A stretch of DNA of 64,000 bases from Azolla caroliniana (lineage: Eukaryota; Polypodiophyta): positions 18,104,001-18,168,000 of the forward strand of contig JBHGNT010000012.1 of the NCBI GenBank assembly GCA_043228905.1. Direction: 5' to 3'. A model generated the notes under the pieces. That model did not search any database and had not been told where the DNA came from. It was given only the letters and a program-made list of their open reading frames with translations. Positions 11,641-20,940 of the stretch are shown in pieces. Within the stretch, counting starts at the first letter, position 1, and every line of letters begins with the position of its first letter. The position numbers were made by a program, and so were the translations under genes.

Positions 11641-11787
11641 GTCGCCGGACGCCGGTTCGACGGATACCGTCGTCGGATGTCGTCGGTTACCGGTGCCTCG
11701 CCGGATGCCGTCGCCGGATGCCGTCGGTTACCGGTGCCGGATGCCGTCGGTTACCGGTGCCGGATGCCTCCGACGGCATCACCCTTT
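11641..11787. repeat. GC-rich minisatellite within solo LTR 2
   Basis: About seven imperfect copies of a 15-21-bp unit containing CCGGATGCCGTCGG, often followed by TTACCGGTG. It stands out from the AT-rich LTR around it. Confidence 0.75.
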
Positions 11788-12149
11788 ACGAGTAGCTAGC
11801 CCACCTCCACTCTTAGTTCAAGTTGCCTTGAACTCTCTATGCTCCACACATAGACACAAAGATAACATCTTTTGCTCCACCTTATATATGATGAGAGCTG
11901 TATTTGTCGTGCCTATGTGGGATATCTCACAATTTTCTCTTTTCCTTTTACAAACTTTATACCCTCATATCTTGACATTTAGTTGTCCGTTTCTCGTGTA
12001 ATAAAGTGCATTCGAAACCTCCATCATTTTGTACTTAGATATTAAATCTATTTAAAATGTTATCTTCACAATTATTGTACTATGTGATTCATACTCGATT
12101 TTGTACGTTTTATGGGATTTTCACACTATTGCCGAAAATCTTCACGACA

Positions 12150-12673
12150 GCGTCGACCGCTTTGACGAACAGCAGTACCCGGCTCGTATCAAGCACAGTC
12201 CGGTTCAGCACCGACAACCGCGCGAACCGCGTTTCGAATTCCTAGAGGAGCGCCAATGCGCTCCTCCCCTTTCTAGGGCTTTCAACCCATGCCATGAAGT
12301 CCCGCTTCGACAATCGAAGGAAGTCGTCGAACCCATACTTTTCGAGGAGCCGCTCCCCGAAAAATTCCCACGTTTGGCATCCCGCCAGGACCTCAAGCAC
12401 CTCTGCATGGATGCTCAGCGTCACCACTTGAGGGAATCCGGATAGCTGCCTGTCTTCAGGGATGTCTCTCATGATCATCTCGGCCCAGTAGGCCTCCAAA
12501 TAGCTAATAGCGTTCTTACCACCAAATCGGCCTATGGTGCCGACGATCGATTCTATGGCTCTGTCGAGGGTACTTGCTCCCTCACAAGCGCTCACTAGCC
12601 GATCAACGGCTATTGCCATAGCTTCAACAAGCTCAGATCCCCTCATATTCAACTTAGTTGCCGCCTCCTTCAC
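12150..12673 (-). pseudogene. gag: RE5 gag, N-terminal part
   Basis: A 144-codon frame (12242-12673) matches RE15 gag: GSELVEAMAIAVDRLVSA, a YLEAYWAEM helix region, then WVESPRKGRSALALL. The frame is open back into the PBS with no ATG there; the first ATG-initiated stretch starts a few codons later (MRGSELVEAM). Below 12242 the frame is shifted before the solo LTR. Confidence 0.8.
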
Positions 12674-12686
12674 GTCGGGTTCACCA
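12671..12686 (-). other. PBS of RE5
   Basis: The minus strand reads TGGTGAACCCGACGTG, four nucleotides from the LTR. It is shared by RE11 and RE15, and with changes by RE4 and RE13. It is not the iMet type; I could not assign the primer tRNA. Confidence 0.8.
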
Positions 12687-12690
12687 AATA

Positions 12691-13340
12691 TGTCGTGTTA
12701 CTACGCTTTCGCGGGTGAAAGAGAAGGGACCGCGAGGGCCCTAAACCAAGGAGCGTGAGAGAGGAGAGAGAGAGGGTTTTGCTGAACACAGTGAAAGAGA
12801 GAGAGAGAGAAAACAGAACAATTCGATTATAACACCAAAAATGATTACAACCGGCACACCGACAACGGACCCAACACGGGAATCCACCCACACACACACA
12901 TGCGTCACACGCCAAGCACAGAAACGCGAAGGGAGAGCCTCTGATGGAAGCACACGGGCTGTCCACGAAGCAGAGGCGACAATCTCCAAAACTTGCAGAG
13001 AATGACAACCGAAGGAGGAGAGAGGGAGCTCGGTACTCGGTTTGGCAGCACTTCGTCCTCGCTAACGCACGACGCTCCTGTTCTTCCTTCTCTTCTTCCT
13101 TATATAGGTCGTTGGGGAGAGTCCGTTCTCCTTCAGTCACAGTCACATTACTTTATTCTCTGTCCCTTCGGGCAGAGATATACATCGAATCCCTAATAAA
13201 TGTGTCGCACATAGTATATTTACATCAGCCGCCCGACACATAGTTGTGTACAAGTTATCAATTCACACACCCACACATGGAAGGGCCGGTTCATGCATGG
13301 TTTCTCTCGTTACCCCCTAGGGACGGTTTTCTCCACGACA
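12691..13340 (-). repeat. RE5 5' LTR, 650 bp
   Basis: Same length and ends as 4618-5267. Substitutions are scattered throughout. It ends CTCCACGACA at 13340, after which the RE4 LTR resumes. Confidence 0.9.
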
Positions 13341-13766
13341 TCTATATTCCCGGTTTGAACCTTTGACTTCAAAATTGAGATAGAAGACACCTTGCCAACG
13401 ACATAACTAGAACTTATTAATTATTATTGATTGCATACATTGTCCCCCTTTTGTTTCCCTTTCTCTCCTTCTTATATAGATGCCCCCATGCATATGTGCA
13501 TGTGAGGGTGTAGTACATGCATACAATACATGAGATGCATGCGATGCATGATCGCCATTTGACGATCATGCATCACATGTGATGCATGATGACCATGTAC
13601 CTTATCTAAGCTCTCATGTACAAATAGTTTCGTGTGAAAAAGTACAATGAACAATAATAACTTTCAAATAAAACAACCTAGTCTAATGGTATGTCTATTG
13701 CCTCCTATCTTGGAGGTGTAAGGTTCAAAACCTTTACTTGCACCTCATTGTATGCTTTAGGCTTAT

Positions 13767-13810
<44 letters not shown>

Positions 13811-13936
13811 GAACACCTAAACGCACATCACAAGTGCACATTAACCATCACCCCTTCCATACATGTGCATATTGCACCTTCTCGATTTTACTCGCTCCAT
13901 GTGATTTTCACACTGTTGCCAAAAATCTTCACGACA
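13341..13936 (-). repeat. RE4 3' LTR, second part
   Basis: It matches 19268-19790 (CCCGGTTTGAACC through CTTCACGACA). It carries a longer ATGCATG-rich tract than the other LTR and a (GT)n run near 13786-13807. Confidence 0.85.
13679..13742 (+). other. tRNA-like A and B boxes in RE4 3' LTR
   Basis: TAGTCTAATGG (13679-13689) and GGTTCAAAACC (13732-13742) fit the A- and B-box consensus completely. It is antisense to RE4 and present at the same place in the other RE4 LTR. Confidence 0.55.
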
Positions 13937-14283
13937 TCCACCCCCACCAAACCGCACGTCCTCCGGTAGTGCCAAGAAGAGAATGTGAGATTTCGGCTAC
14001 GGTGTGAGATTCTTCCACGTCCTCGTTGACCTCGCTCATGTTTGGGGGTTTTACCTTACTATCTTCATTGTTGAGATTATCGTGTTCGGTACCCTCACCT
14101 TGTCTTTTCTTGAAGATCTTTAGTCTTTTTCCCGCAATCGGTATGGCCAGGCTTGATCCGTCTAGCTCCACATATGATATGAACCACCTTCTTGCAAACT
14201 TTCTTGTCGTCTTATGTTGGTTGTCAAAGCTATTGTTGCAGACCAATACCCAACCTTCTCCTTCGATCTTCTTGGGGTGTTGA
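13937..14283 (-). pseudogene. RE4 PPT and gypsy integrase-tail fragment
   Basis: The minus strand encodes NSFDNQHKTTRKFARRWF, then AGKRLKIFKKRQ and an acidic end, with the PPT (13937-13954) at its 3' end. This matches only the last third of the RE5/RE15 integrase. The frame runs into the PPT. No upstream pol is present. Confidence 0.75.
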
Positions 14284-14313
14284 CGATGTGTCTTCTCAAA
14301 TTGAATCTAAAAA

Positions 14314-14757
14314 CTAGGTGCTTCTTCTAATTAGCCAATCCTTTTCTTTGAGATGGGAGATAGAAATGTTGGCAATACAACCTCCTTTGTTTAGTTGAAC
14401 ATCCCACCATCTTGATGCATCTTTTCCTTCCTTCTTGTGTGTTGTCTTTATAATCACTTCTTTCCTTTCTTCTTTACAAGTAATAACCATCCATTTTACC
14501 ACAACCTCATCTTCTTCGATAACAACCTCAATGTTAGTTATACTTACATCATCATTATAATAATCCTTTGAGTTGACGACATCTTTGATCACCGAATCTT
14601 TTTTTACAAGATAAGCATCATATTCAATATCATCTACCCTAAAATTATCCTTCCCAAACACACTCACAACACCAACATTATCGTTATACATATCCCAAAC
14701 CATAGTATGAACCATGCGTACCATTCGTGCATTCGTGTTCGAGAATGATTCAATCAT
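14314..14757 (-). pseudogene. RE4 ORF3: acidic protein fragment, function unknown
   Basis: A 147-codon frame rich in Asp, Val and Asn. Its first part (MVWDMYNDNVGVVSVFGKD) is a diverged copy of VIWDVYNDDVDVVSMYGKD in ORF2 at 17256-17922, so either the host protein had an internal repeat or the region was duplicated. No family recognised. Confidence 0.4.
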
Positions 14758-14762
14758 TCGAG

Positions 14763-17213
14763 AAGGGTAAACACCCTCGAAGATTGATAAATACCATACT
14801 TTTGGTTAAATTATTTACTATAAGATAAATATTTTTTCAAGGTAAATATTTTTTTTAAAATTGCAAAAATAAACACATTACCTTCTTAATAACAATATGC
14901 ATTTTTTCGTAAATTCTAATAACAACTATCCAAAATGCCTACTCTTCAAAAAAATTCTCAATGAGGTGTTAATCAAAATGAACATTCCTAATCTTCATTC
15001 AAGGTGATATCATCATCATCAAAATCATCATCCTCATCTTGTGCATTCTCATCAATATAAGCCATCACATTGGTGAAGCTCTCATTTTCATCAACTTCTT
15101 GTGCTTCTTGTTCACTTTGCAACACTAATAACCGTTCTTCATCATTTTCTTTCTCAATCATTTCAATAGTAATCTCAATAGGATTGAAACCTCTTTCTTT
15201 AATCTTCTTAAGAATACGAAGATTTGTGTGCAAAAAAACCAATTTTTGCACATGTTTTGAACTCAATCTATTTCTCCTTTTAGTATGTATTAATGAAAAT
15301 GTACTCCAATTCCTTTCACAAGACGATGCACTTGTACCTTGAGATAATATTCTAATTGCAAGTTTCATCAAATTGGGAGTGCTTGCCCCAAAAGTTTCCC
15401 ACCATTTGATTGGTGTGCTTAATCGATTAGCATCCTTTGCAAATGGAACTTGAAACAAATCTGATGCTTGTTTTCTATATGCATAAAACTCATCTATCAA
15501 AGCATTTTGTAAAACTATATTACCACTAGCATAAAGCATGACTATTTTCATCCACCCCATTTGTAAATCATGATCCATTTCTTGACCATTTGCTGTCCAT
15601 AATGGATGTAAGACATATCCAGCTGCATGCAATGGTGATTCCAACATTGTTAGTCTATGTATGCAACACTCTTTTATTTCATCAAGCTTCATATGATCAA
15701 TTTCTGTCATATTGTTTATATCAATCAACATTTGTTGTTTAAATTGATAAATCAATCCCATTGTAGCACCTTCCCTATCAGCCAAACGAAGAAGCTTTAA
15801 AACTGGTTTGCATACCTTCACAATCATCTTTACATCTGCCCAAAAGTTAGCATCCAATACAATTGAAACCATCTCTTCCGCTTTCTTTGTTTTGGCACCA
15901 TTCCAATTGCACCATTGTTCACTAACCACTATTCTTCTCAAACCACCATATACTTTATCATCCAACAAATTTGATAACACAATAAAACTATAAGAAAACC
16001 TAGTCGTAGAAGGCTTAAGCAAGTCTTTTCCACTAAACTTGTGAAACATGGCCAAAGCATATTGTTTTCTAGTTATGAAACCACTAATCTTCATAGCTGA
16101 TCGCAAAATGGCATCAATCCAAGCACATTTGGCTATATCCTCCAACAACAAATCAACGCAATAACAAGTGCATCTAGTGTAAATAATAGATGGCCCCTCC
16201 TTTTCTATCATATGTTCCGCAACCACACAATTTGCAGTATTATCCATACAAACTTGAACTACATTTGATGGTCCAACTTCAAGAATAGCATCCTTCAAAA
16301 TTTTAAATATGTATTCGCCCGTCTTGACATGACCACTTGCATCTATCGATTTCAAAAACATTGTGCCATGTAGTGAAGAAGCTAAAACATTAATAATTGG
16401 TCTATTTCTAGTGTCTGACCAACTATCACTAACAATAGTGCATCCATATGTCTTCCAACATTATAAGATCATGCTCAACATTTACAACTTCTCCATTAAG
16501 ATATTTCTTATGCAATTGATAAGCAGAAGGTGCTTTAAACGAAGGACCCACTTTCGAAACAACCATAAGCATATCATGGAAAAATGAGCTTTCCACTTTC
16601 CGATGTGCAATATTTTCCGCAGAAAAAAATCTTGCAACAGCCTCTTCAGCCTGTTTCCTCAATGCCAATTCAAAAGACATTGGGAGTGAACCACTCGCCT
16701 CTATTTTTTGCTTTTTCGTAGCCATTTTATTCATTAAAATGGAACTAGAAATAGAGGCATCTGTAGACATATCTGCATCAACATTAACACTAGTATTACC
16801 ATTTACATTTGTTTGTACATCTGAATTCAAGTGATCATTTCCATGACACATTGCATTTCTTAACGGACTCCTCACAATATCACTTGCTTTTGTGCATTTT
16901 TCTACACCTTGTCATCTTATTCCCAATATATGGGCCCTAATTCGATGAGGGCCACCAACAAAGACATGATTACAATATTTGCATTTCATCAAATGCGTTC
17001 CTTTTGCATTCTTTACTTGAATTACAACATGTTCCCACCCCAGGCCTTTTTGTATAACCATTAGTTCCTAAATTACTGTAAAACGTAAATATCAAAATTT
17101 CATCACTTCATCTCAGAAATTTCAGAAATTTCATTTTAGAAATTTAAACCCTAATACCTATTATTAAACCTAATTATACTTGAATGTCGTGAGTCGTTGG
17201 TATGCACTGTGCA
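14763..17213 (-). mobile_element. Decayed hAT DNA transposon inside RE4 (boundaries tentative)
   Basis: The transposase at 14988-17040 splits the RE4 body. An 11-bp direct repeat AATCATTCGAG at 14752-14762 and 17214-17224 brackets it; 8 bp of this could be an hAT target duplication. I could not identify matching terminal inverted repeats, so the limits are provisional. Confidence 0.5.
14988..17040 (-). pseudogene. hAT-family transposase (BED finger, DUF659, dimerisation domain), disabled
   Basis: From right to left: a BED-like zinc finger (CKYCNHVFVGGPHRIRAH, about 16930-16985), a Ser/Asn-rich linker, the DUF659-like core start (TIVSDSWSDTRNRPIINVL, about 16380-16440), and a 457-codon frame ending with the hAT C-terminal dimerisation region (WWETFGASTPNLMKLA, then SCERNWSTFSLIHTKRRNRL). 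Lesions: a stop after HILGIR near 16910 and a frameshift near 16430-16450. Such proteins cut and paste hAT elements or become domesticated; the stops argue against activity. Confidence 0.85.
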
Positions 17214-17255
17214 AATCATTCGAGGCTAGGTGGGAGAGGAGAGGAGAGTGTAACG

Positions 17256-17925
17256 TTATGTGTAGAGGAGAAGGGGGAAAAAACAAAAAAAAATGAAAAA
17301 ATGAAAAAAAAAATGAAAAAAAACAACACACAAAATTTTTAATATCATTCGTGTTTGTTTTCCAATGTAGAGAAACGAATGATATGGCTGAAGTACACGA
17401 ATTTTACGTACTATGTCCCAAACCATCATAGCATTTTCTAGATTATCCTCAATATTATCAACCTTAATCCCATCCTTCCCATACATGCTCACAACATCAA
17501 CATCATCATTATACACATCCCAGATAACATTTCCTAGATTTTCCTTGCTTATACTCATGTGATCATTATGTAACCCCACATCCACATGGACATATTTTTG
17601 CAGAACATCCCCATCATCACAAGTACCTATTCTATTTTCATAATGGATATCCTCATGAATGTCACCATTTGATCTAGTGAAACTCTTATAAAATCTATCA
17701 CGAAGAAAACCAAGGCAACCTAAAACACATGATTTCTCTTCGTCACTCTCACCCTCATCATTACCCCTATCATAACCATATCCACAGAAAGTGCACAACT
17801 TTCTATCATCATAACCCTCATTATTCTCATGGCACTCACTCTCACCATCAATAATGCATTCTCCCTTACTATCATCAAGCCCTAAATAGTGTGTTTCATT
17901 TCTATCATCATCGTCATCATATTTA
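17256..17925 (-). pseudogene. RE4 ORF2: Asp/Asn-rich protein fragment with a CXXC motif, unknown
   Basis: The frame opens near 17925 (acidic KYDDDDDR stretch) and includes LCTFCGYGYDRG, SCVLGCLGFLRDRFYKSF and VIWDVYNDDVDVV. It probably continued ORF1 before a frameshift near 17925. The 3' part runs into an A-rich stretch (17277-17325) and is not reliable coding. No known domain recognised. Confidence 0.4.
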
Positions 17926-19035
17926 AATGTAAAGTTTTTCGTCTTTTTCTAACTCCTCTTGTTTGTGGCTCTTATTAAACCTATCATACTTGTCATCAAA
18001 ATTTAAATCATGAGAGTTTCGATCCCAACCTTTCTCACCATCATGGCTTCCGTCGAGTGCTTTTTCATTAGCACAACCATGAAGAGCTCGACATTGATTT
18101 CTCCTCTTGTGTTTATAGTAATCTTTGTCACGATCATAACTTTGTAGAGCTCGAGCACTTTTTGTGAGTTTGTAATGATCTTTGTCTTTGTCATAATCGT
18201 GTAGATCTTGATCTTTCTCTTCAAGCCCACGTTCTTTGTCTGATGTCTCTTCACGATTGCATCCCCAAGTATCTTGGTCTTTCCCCTTGAGCCCACGTTC
18301 TTCATCACATGTTTCTTCACGACTACATCCTTGAGTATCTTGGTCATTCCCCTCGAATGTATGTTCTTCATTCCATGTCTCTTCATGATCACATCCTTCT
18401 TCAGTGCATATCTCTCTTCTCTTGCGTTTGCAATGATCTTCATGACGACAATCATAATCTCTCCCTTCAAGATTGCGTTCTTTGTCACATGTTTCTCCTT
18501 TGTCGAGTTTGCAATGATCCTCGTAACGACCATAGGCATGTCGATGTCGATCTCTCTCTTCGAAACCTTCTTCTTCATTGAATGCCTCTTCACGATCACT
18601 GTGAACATATCCATGTCTCTTGTCAAGCCCATGTTCTTCATCGCGTCTCTCTTCACAACCGCATCCTTGAATATCTTGATCTTTTCTTACAAGCCCACAT
18701 TCTTTGTTGAATGTCTCTTCATGATAGTAATCACGAATATCTCGATCATCTTCATCTTCATCATTGTTGAGAAGCCCATGAAAAGGTTGACGTCCGATTC
18801 TGGACGTCATAACTGCTTCATACCAATCCGGAACTTCTTGATATAATCTTTCGACTTCCCTTGCCAACTTGAGATAATCCATCGCTCTATCCTTATCATC
18901 CTGCAACATCATTTCAATGGACTTCCTTATAAATGGAAGCATTATCAGTCTCGGCCCACCTTCTCTTCTTATAGACTCTTCTAAGTCATAAGCATCCAAG
19001 ACCGCATCCATCATTCGTGATGCCTCCATTACCAC
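17923..19035 (-). CDS. RE4 ORF1: 370-codon charged-repeat protein in the gag position
   Basis: It starts 12 nt after the PBS, where relatives encode gag, but it is not gag-like. Residues 1-95 are predicted helical (SIEMMLQDDKDRAMDYLKLA). From about residue 115 to 300 it is a degenerate array rich in Glu, Asp, Arg, His and Cys with units such as EETCDEERGLKGKDQDTWGC, spaced about 24-50 residues apart. The tail is Lys/Glu-rich. No RT, protease or classical CCHC knuckle. It could be a captured host gene or a highly diverged gag. The uninterrupted frame is notable in this setting. Confidence 0.55.
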   Translation of the reverse strand: MVMEASRMMDAVLDAYDLEESIRREGGPRLIMLPFIRKSIEMMLQDDKDRAMDYLKLAREVERLYQEVPDWYEAVMTSRIGRQPFHGLLNNDEDEDDRDIRDYYHEETFNKECGLVRKDQDIQGCGCEERRDEEHGLDKRHGYVHSDREEAFNEEEGFEERDRHRHAYGRYEDHCKLDKGETCDKERNLEGRDYDCRHEDHCKRKRREICTEEGCDHEETWNEEHTFEGNDQDTQGCSREETCDEERGLKGKDQDTWGCNREETSDKERGLEEKDQDLHDYDKDKDHYKLTKSARALQSYDRDKDYYKHKRRNQCRALHGCANEKALDGSHDGEKGWDRNSHDLNFDDKYDRFNKSHKQEELEKDEKLYI

Positions 19036-19046
19036 CTTGTGTTTTT

Positions 19047-19062
19047 GACGTCGGGTTCACCA
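19047..19062 (-). other. PBS of RE4
   Basis: The minus strand reads TGGTGAACCCGACGTC, the RE5/RE15 type with the final base changed, six nucleotides from the LTR. Confidence 0.75.
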
Positions 19063-19068
19063 AATAGA

Positions 19069-19632
19069 TGTCGCGTGGTGCATGACACACGTGCCAAACG
19101 TCGAGATGTACGCGTCACAAGCGCGGACAAGCACCGGGCCTCTATCCGCTAGTGGTTATGGAGGATTGATGATGGGATCATTCAAGATAATGGAACTGCA
19201 GAAGGACTAGTAAAATCGAGAAGTATTAAAGATAAATTGATAGATAGATACAGGTGGGAATTCCTATTCCCGGTTTGAACCTTTGAAGTTTCAAAATTGA
19301 GATAGAAGACACCTTGCCAACGACATAACTAGAACTTATTAATTATTATTGATTGCATATATTGTCCCCCTTTTCTTTCCCCTTCTCTCCTTCTTATATA
19401 GATGCCCCCATGCATATGTGCATGTGAGGGTGTAGTACATGCATACAATGCATGATGACCATGTACCTTATCTAAGCTCTCTTGTACAAATAGTTTCGTG
19501 TGAAAAAGTACAATGAACAATAATAACTTTTAAATAAAACAACCTAGTCTAATGGTATGTCTATTGCCTCCTATCTTGGAGGTTTAAGGTTCAAAACCTT
19601 TACTTGCACCTCATTGTATGCGTTAGGCTTAT

Positions 19633-19672
<40 letters not shown>

Positions 19673-19790
19673 GAACACACATCACACGTGCACATTAACC
19701 ATCACCCCTTCCATACATGTGCATATTGCACCTTCTCAATTTTCCTCGTTCCATGTTATTTTCACACCGTTGCTGAAAATCTTCACGACA
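19069..19790 (-). repeat. RE4 5' LTR, 722 bp
   Basis: TGTCGCGTGGTGC...CTTCACGACA, the uninterrupted partner of 4413-4617 plus 13341-13936. It contains (GT)n at about 19638-19668. Confidence 0.88.
19545..19598 (+). other. tRNA-like A and B boxes in RE4 5' LTR
   Basis: TAGTCTAATGG (19545-19555) and GGTTCAAAACC (19588-19598). Both boxes are unchanged relative to the other LTR copy. Confidence 0.55.
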
Positions 19791-20023
19791 ACGGATCAAG
19801 GTTGGCCATACCCATTGCGGGAAAAAGAGTAAAGATTTTCAAGAAAAGACAAGACGAGGATCCTGACCTTGATCACCTCGACGATAAAGATAGTAGGACC
19901 GAACCTACAGACTTGAATTATGTGAATGAGGACATGGAAGAATCTGATTAATCACCATAGCTGAAATCTCACAATCTCTCTTCTTGGCACGTACTGAAGG
20001 ACGTGCGGTTTGGTGGGGGTAGA
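19791..20023 (+). pseudogene. RE3 integrase C-terminal fragment, piece 2, and PPT
   Basis: It continues 4412 in sense: GSRLAIPIAGKRVKIFKKRQ, an acidic tail, then a stop at about 19949. The PPT (GTTTGGTGGGGGTAGA) ends at 20023. Confidence 0.85.
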
Positions 20024-20290
20024 TATCGTGAAGATTTTCGGCAACGGTGTGAAAATTGCATGGAATGTACAAAATCGAGTGTGGTTCTTCACACACAATA
20101 AGAAACAATAATAGTGAAGATACTATTTTAGATTAGTTTAATATCTTGGTACGAAAAGATGGATGTCTTCAAGAGCTTCTGAATATACTTTACTACATTT
20201 AAAACGGACAACTAAATGTCAAGTTATGTGAATGTGAAGTTTGAGAAGATTTTAACACAGTGAGTTGCGAGCTTTTATTTTTCTTCTCCC
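20024..20290 (+). repeat. RE3 3' LTR, truncated
   Basis: TATCGTGAAGATTTTCGGCAA (first G of TGTCG mutated) is the reverse complement of the right end of solo LTR 2 and stays alignable through ACGGACAACTAAATGTCAAG (about 20205). It then gives way to copia leader sequence. Confidence 0.75.
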
Positions 20291-20385
20291 TTCTCTGTTC
20301 TTCAAGGAAAATGAAAAACGGAATGTTGTGTGGTGTACTATGATGGCTGGCAGCGGGTTGAAGAACCTCCAACGCTCTGATACCA
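20291..20385 (-). other. Copia leader fragment with PBS abutting the RE7 LTR on its outer side
   Basis: The minus strand reads TGGTATCAGAGC at 20374-20385, two nucleotides from the LTR at 20388. The PBS lies left of the LTR while RE7 coding lies right of it, so this LTR is flanked on both sides by copia internal sequence. The leader is cut off near 20290. Confidence 0.7.
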
Positions 20386-20387
20386 AA

Positions 20388-20468
20388 TGTTGGGGGCAAG
20401 GCCGTCAATGTTGAAGAGCAGACAACGTTTGTGATGGTGAAGAACCTGCGTATGCGAGTTAACACTAG

Positions 20469-20543
<75 letters not shown>

Positions 20544-20740
20544 CACAAAGAAATAGGATTTTATTTCTCAATAGCAACAATTGCAAGAATTACAACCAGC
20601 CACAACTAACAGGTTACAAAGTCACTTTATATAGTGACTGTCCTAGAGCAACTGCCCTTTGTGCTATTTACAGAAATAGCCCGAACTTGGGTTGTCCAAG
20701 GGGACAGTGTGAATACGACCATTATATACTCGTATTCGAC
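20388..20740 (-). repeat. RE7 3' LTR, about 353 bp
   Basis: It starts TGTTGGGGGCAAGG and ends CGTATTCGAC against the PPT complement CTTCCCCCAT. The last 50 bp match 25322-25381. It contains the (GA)n run at 20468-20542. Confidence 0.75.
20468..20542. repeat. (GA)n microsatellite in the RE7 LTR
   Basis: About 75 bp of uninterrupted AG repeat. The Leu/Ser ORFs crossing it are artefacts. Confidence 0.95.
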
Positions 20741-20940
20741 CTTCCCCCATAATGGGCGTATACATGGGTTATCTAAATAATTACAGGTATATATACAAGG
20801 TTTATCGAACAAATCGGTTTTGTCAGAGTCGGCAAGATCCGAAGACAGAAGACCGAACCGGTCGGGTCGGAAGAGCTGAAGCCGATCCTCAGAGAACTGA
20901 TGTCGGTGGTTCGAAATCGTCCTGTGTTGTGTGTCCGACT

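Larger units (their letters stand above)
11071..12149 (-). repeat. Solo LTR 2 (RE3/RE11-type gypsy) inside RE5 gag; 1079 bp
   Basis: It begins TGTCGTGAAG and ends TTCACGACA. GCGT stands on both sides (11067-11070 and 12150-12153), a perfect 4-bp duplication within the gag codons. Its reverse complement matches the RE3 LTR at 20024 and the RE11 LTR. It contains an antisense tRNA-like module and a GCCGGATGCCGTCGG minisatellite. Confidence 0.88.
4618..13340 (-). mobile_element. RE5: full-structure minus-strand Ty3/gypsy element with two nested solo LTRs
   Basis: The two 650-bp LTRs (4618-5267 and 12691-13340) both start TGTCGTGTTACTACG and end CCACGACA. The interior has PBS, gag, protease, RT, RNase H, integrase and PPT in order. 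Removing the two solo LTRs leaves about 6.97 kb, the same size as RE15. The LTR copies differ visibly at many positions, so it is old. The flanks do not show the simple 4-bp duplication of its relatives; instead a degenerate copy of TCCTATTCCCGG lies on both sides. Confidence 0.9.
4413..19790 (-). mobile_element. RE4: minus-strand non-autonomous gypsy-like LTR element split by RE5 and an hAT transposon
   Basis: The right LTR (19069-19790) and the two halves of the left LTR (4413-4617 and 13341-13936) match by eye along their length. PBS (19047-19062) and PPT (13937-13954) are of the RE5/RE15 type. Flanks are ACAG on the left and ACGG on the right, a one-mismatch 4-bp duplication. Inside, only an integrase-tail fragment is recognisably gypsy. 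The rest is an unusual acidic/charged ORF region and the hAT element. No RT or protease is visible. Confidence 0.8.

Noticed and set aside
17923-19035. RE4 ORF1 as an ordinary host gene
   Set aside because: It starts 12 nt from the PBS between matching LTRs, so it belongs to the element whatever its origin.
3909-19598. Possible functional tRNA genes
   Set aside because: Pol III boxes are present but I cannot fold a complete acceptor stem, and all lie inside LTRs.
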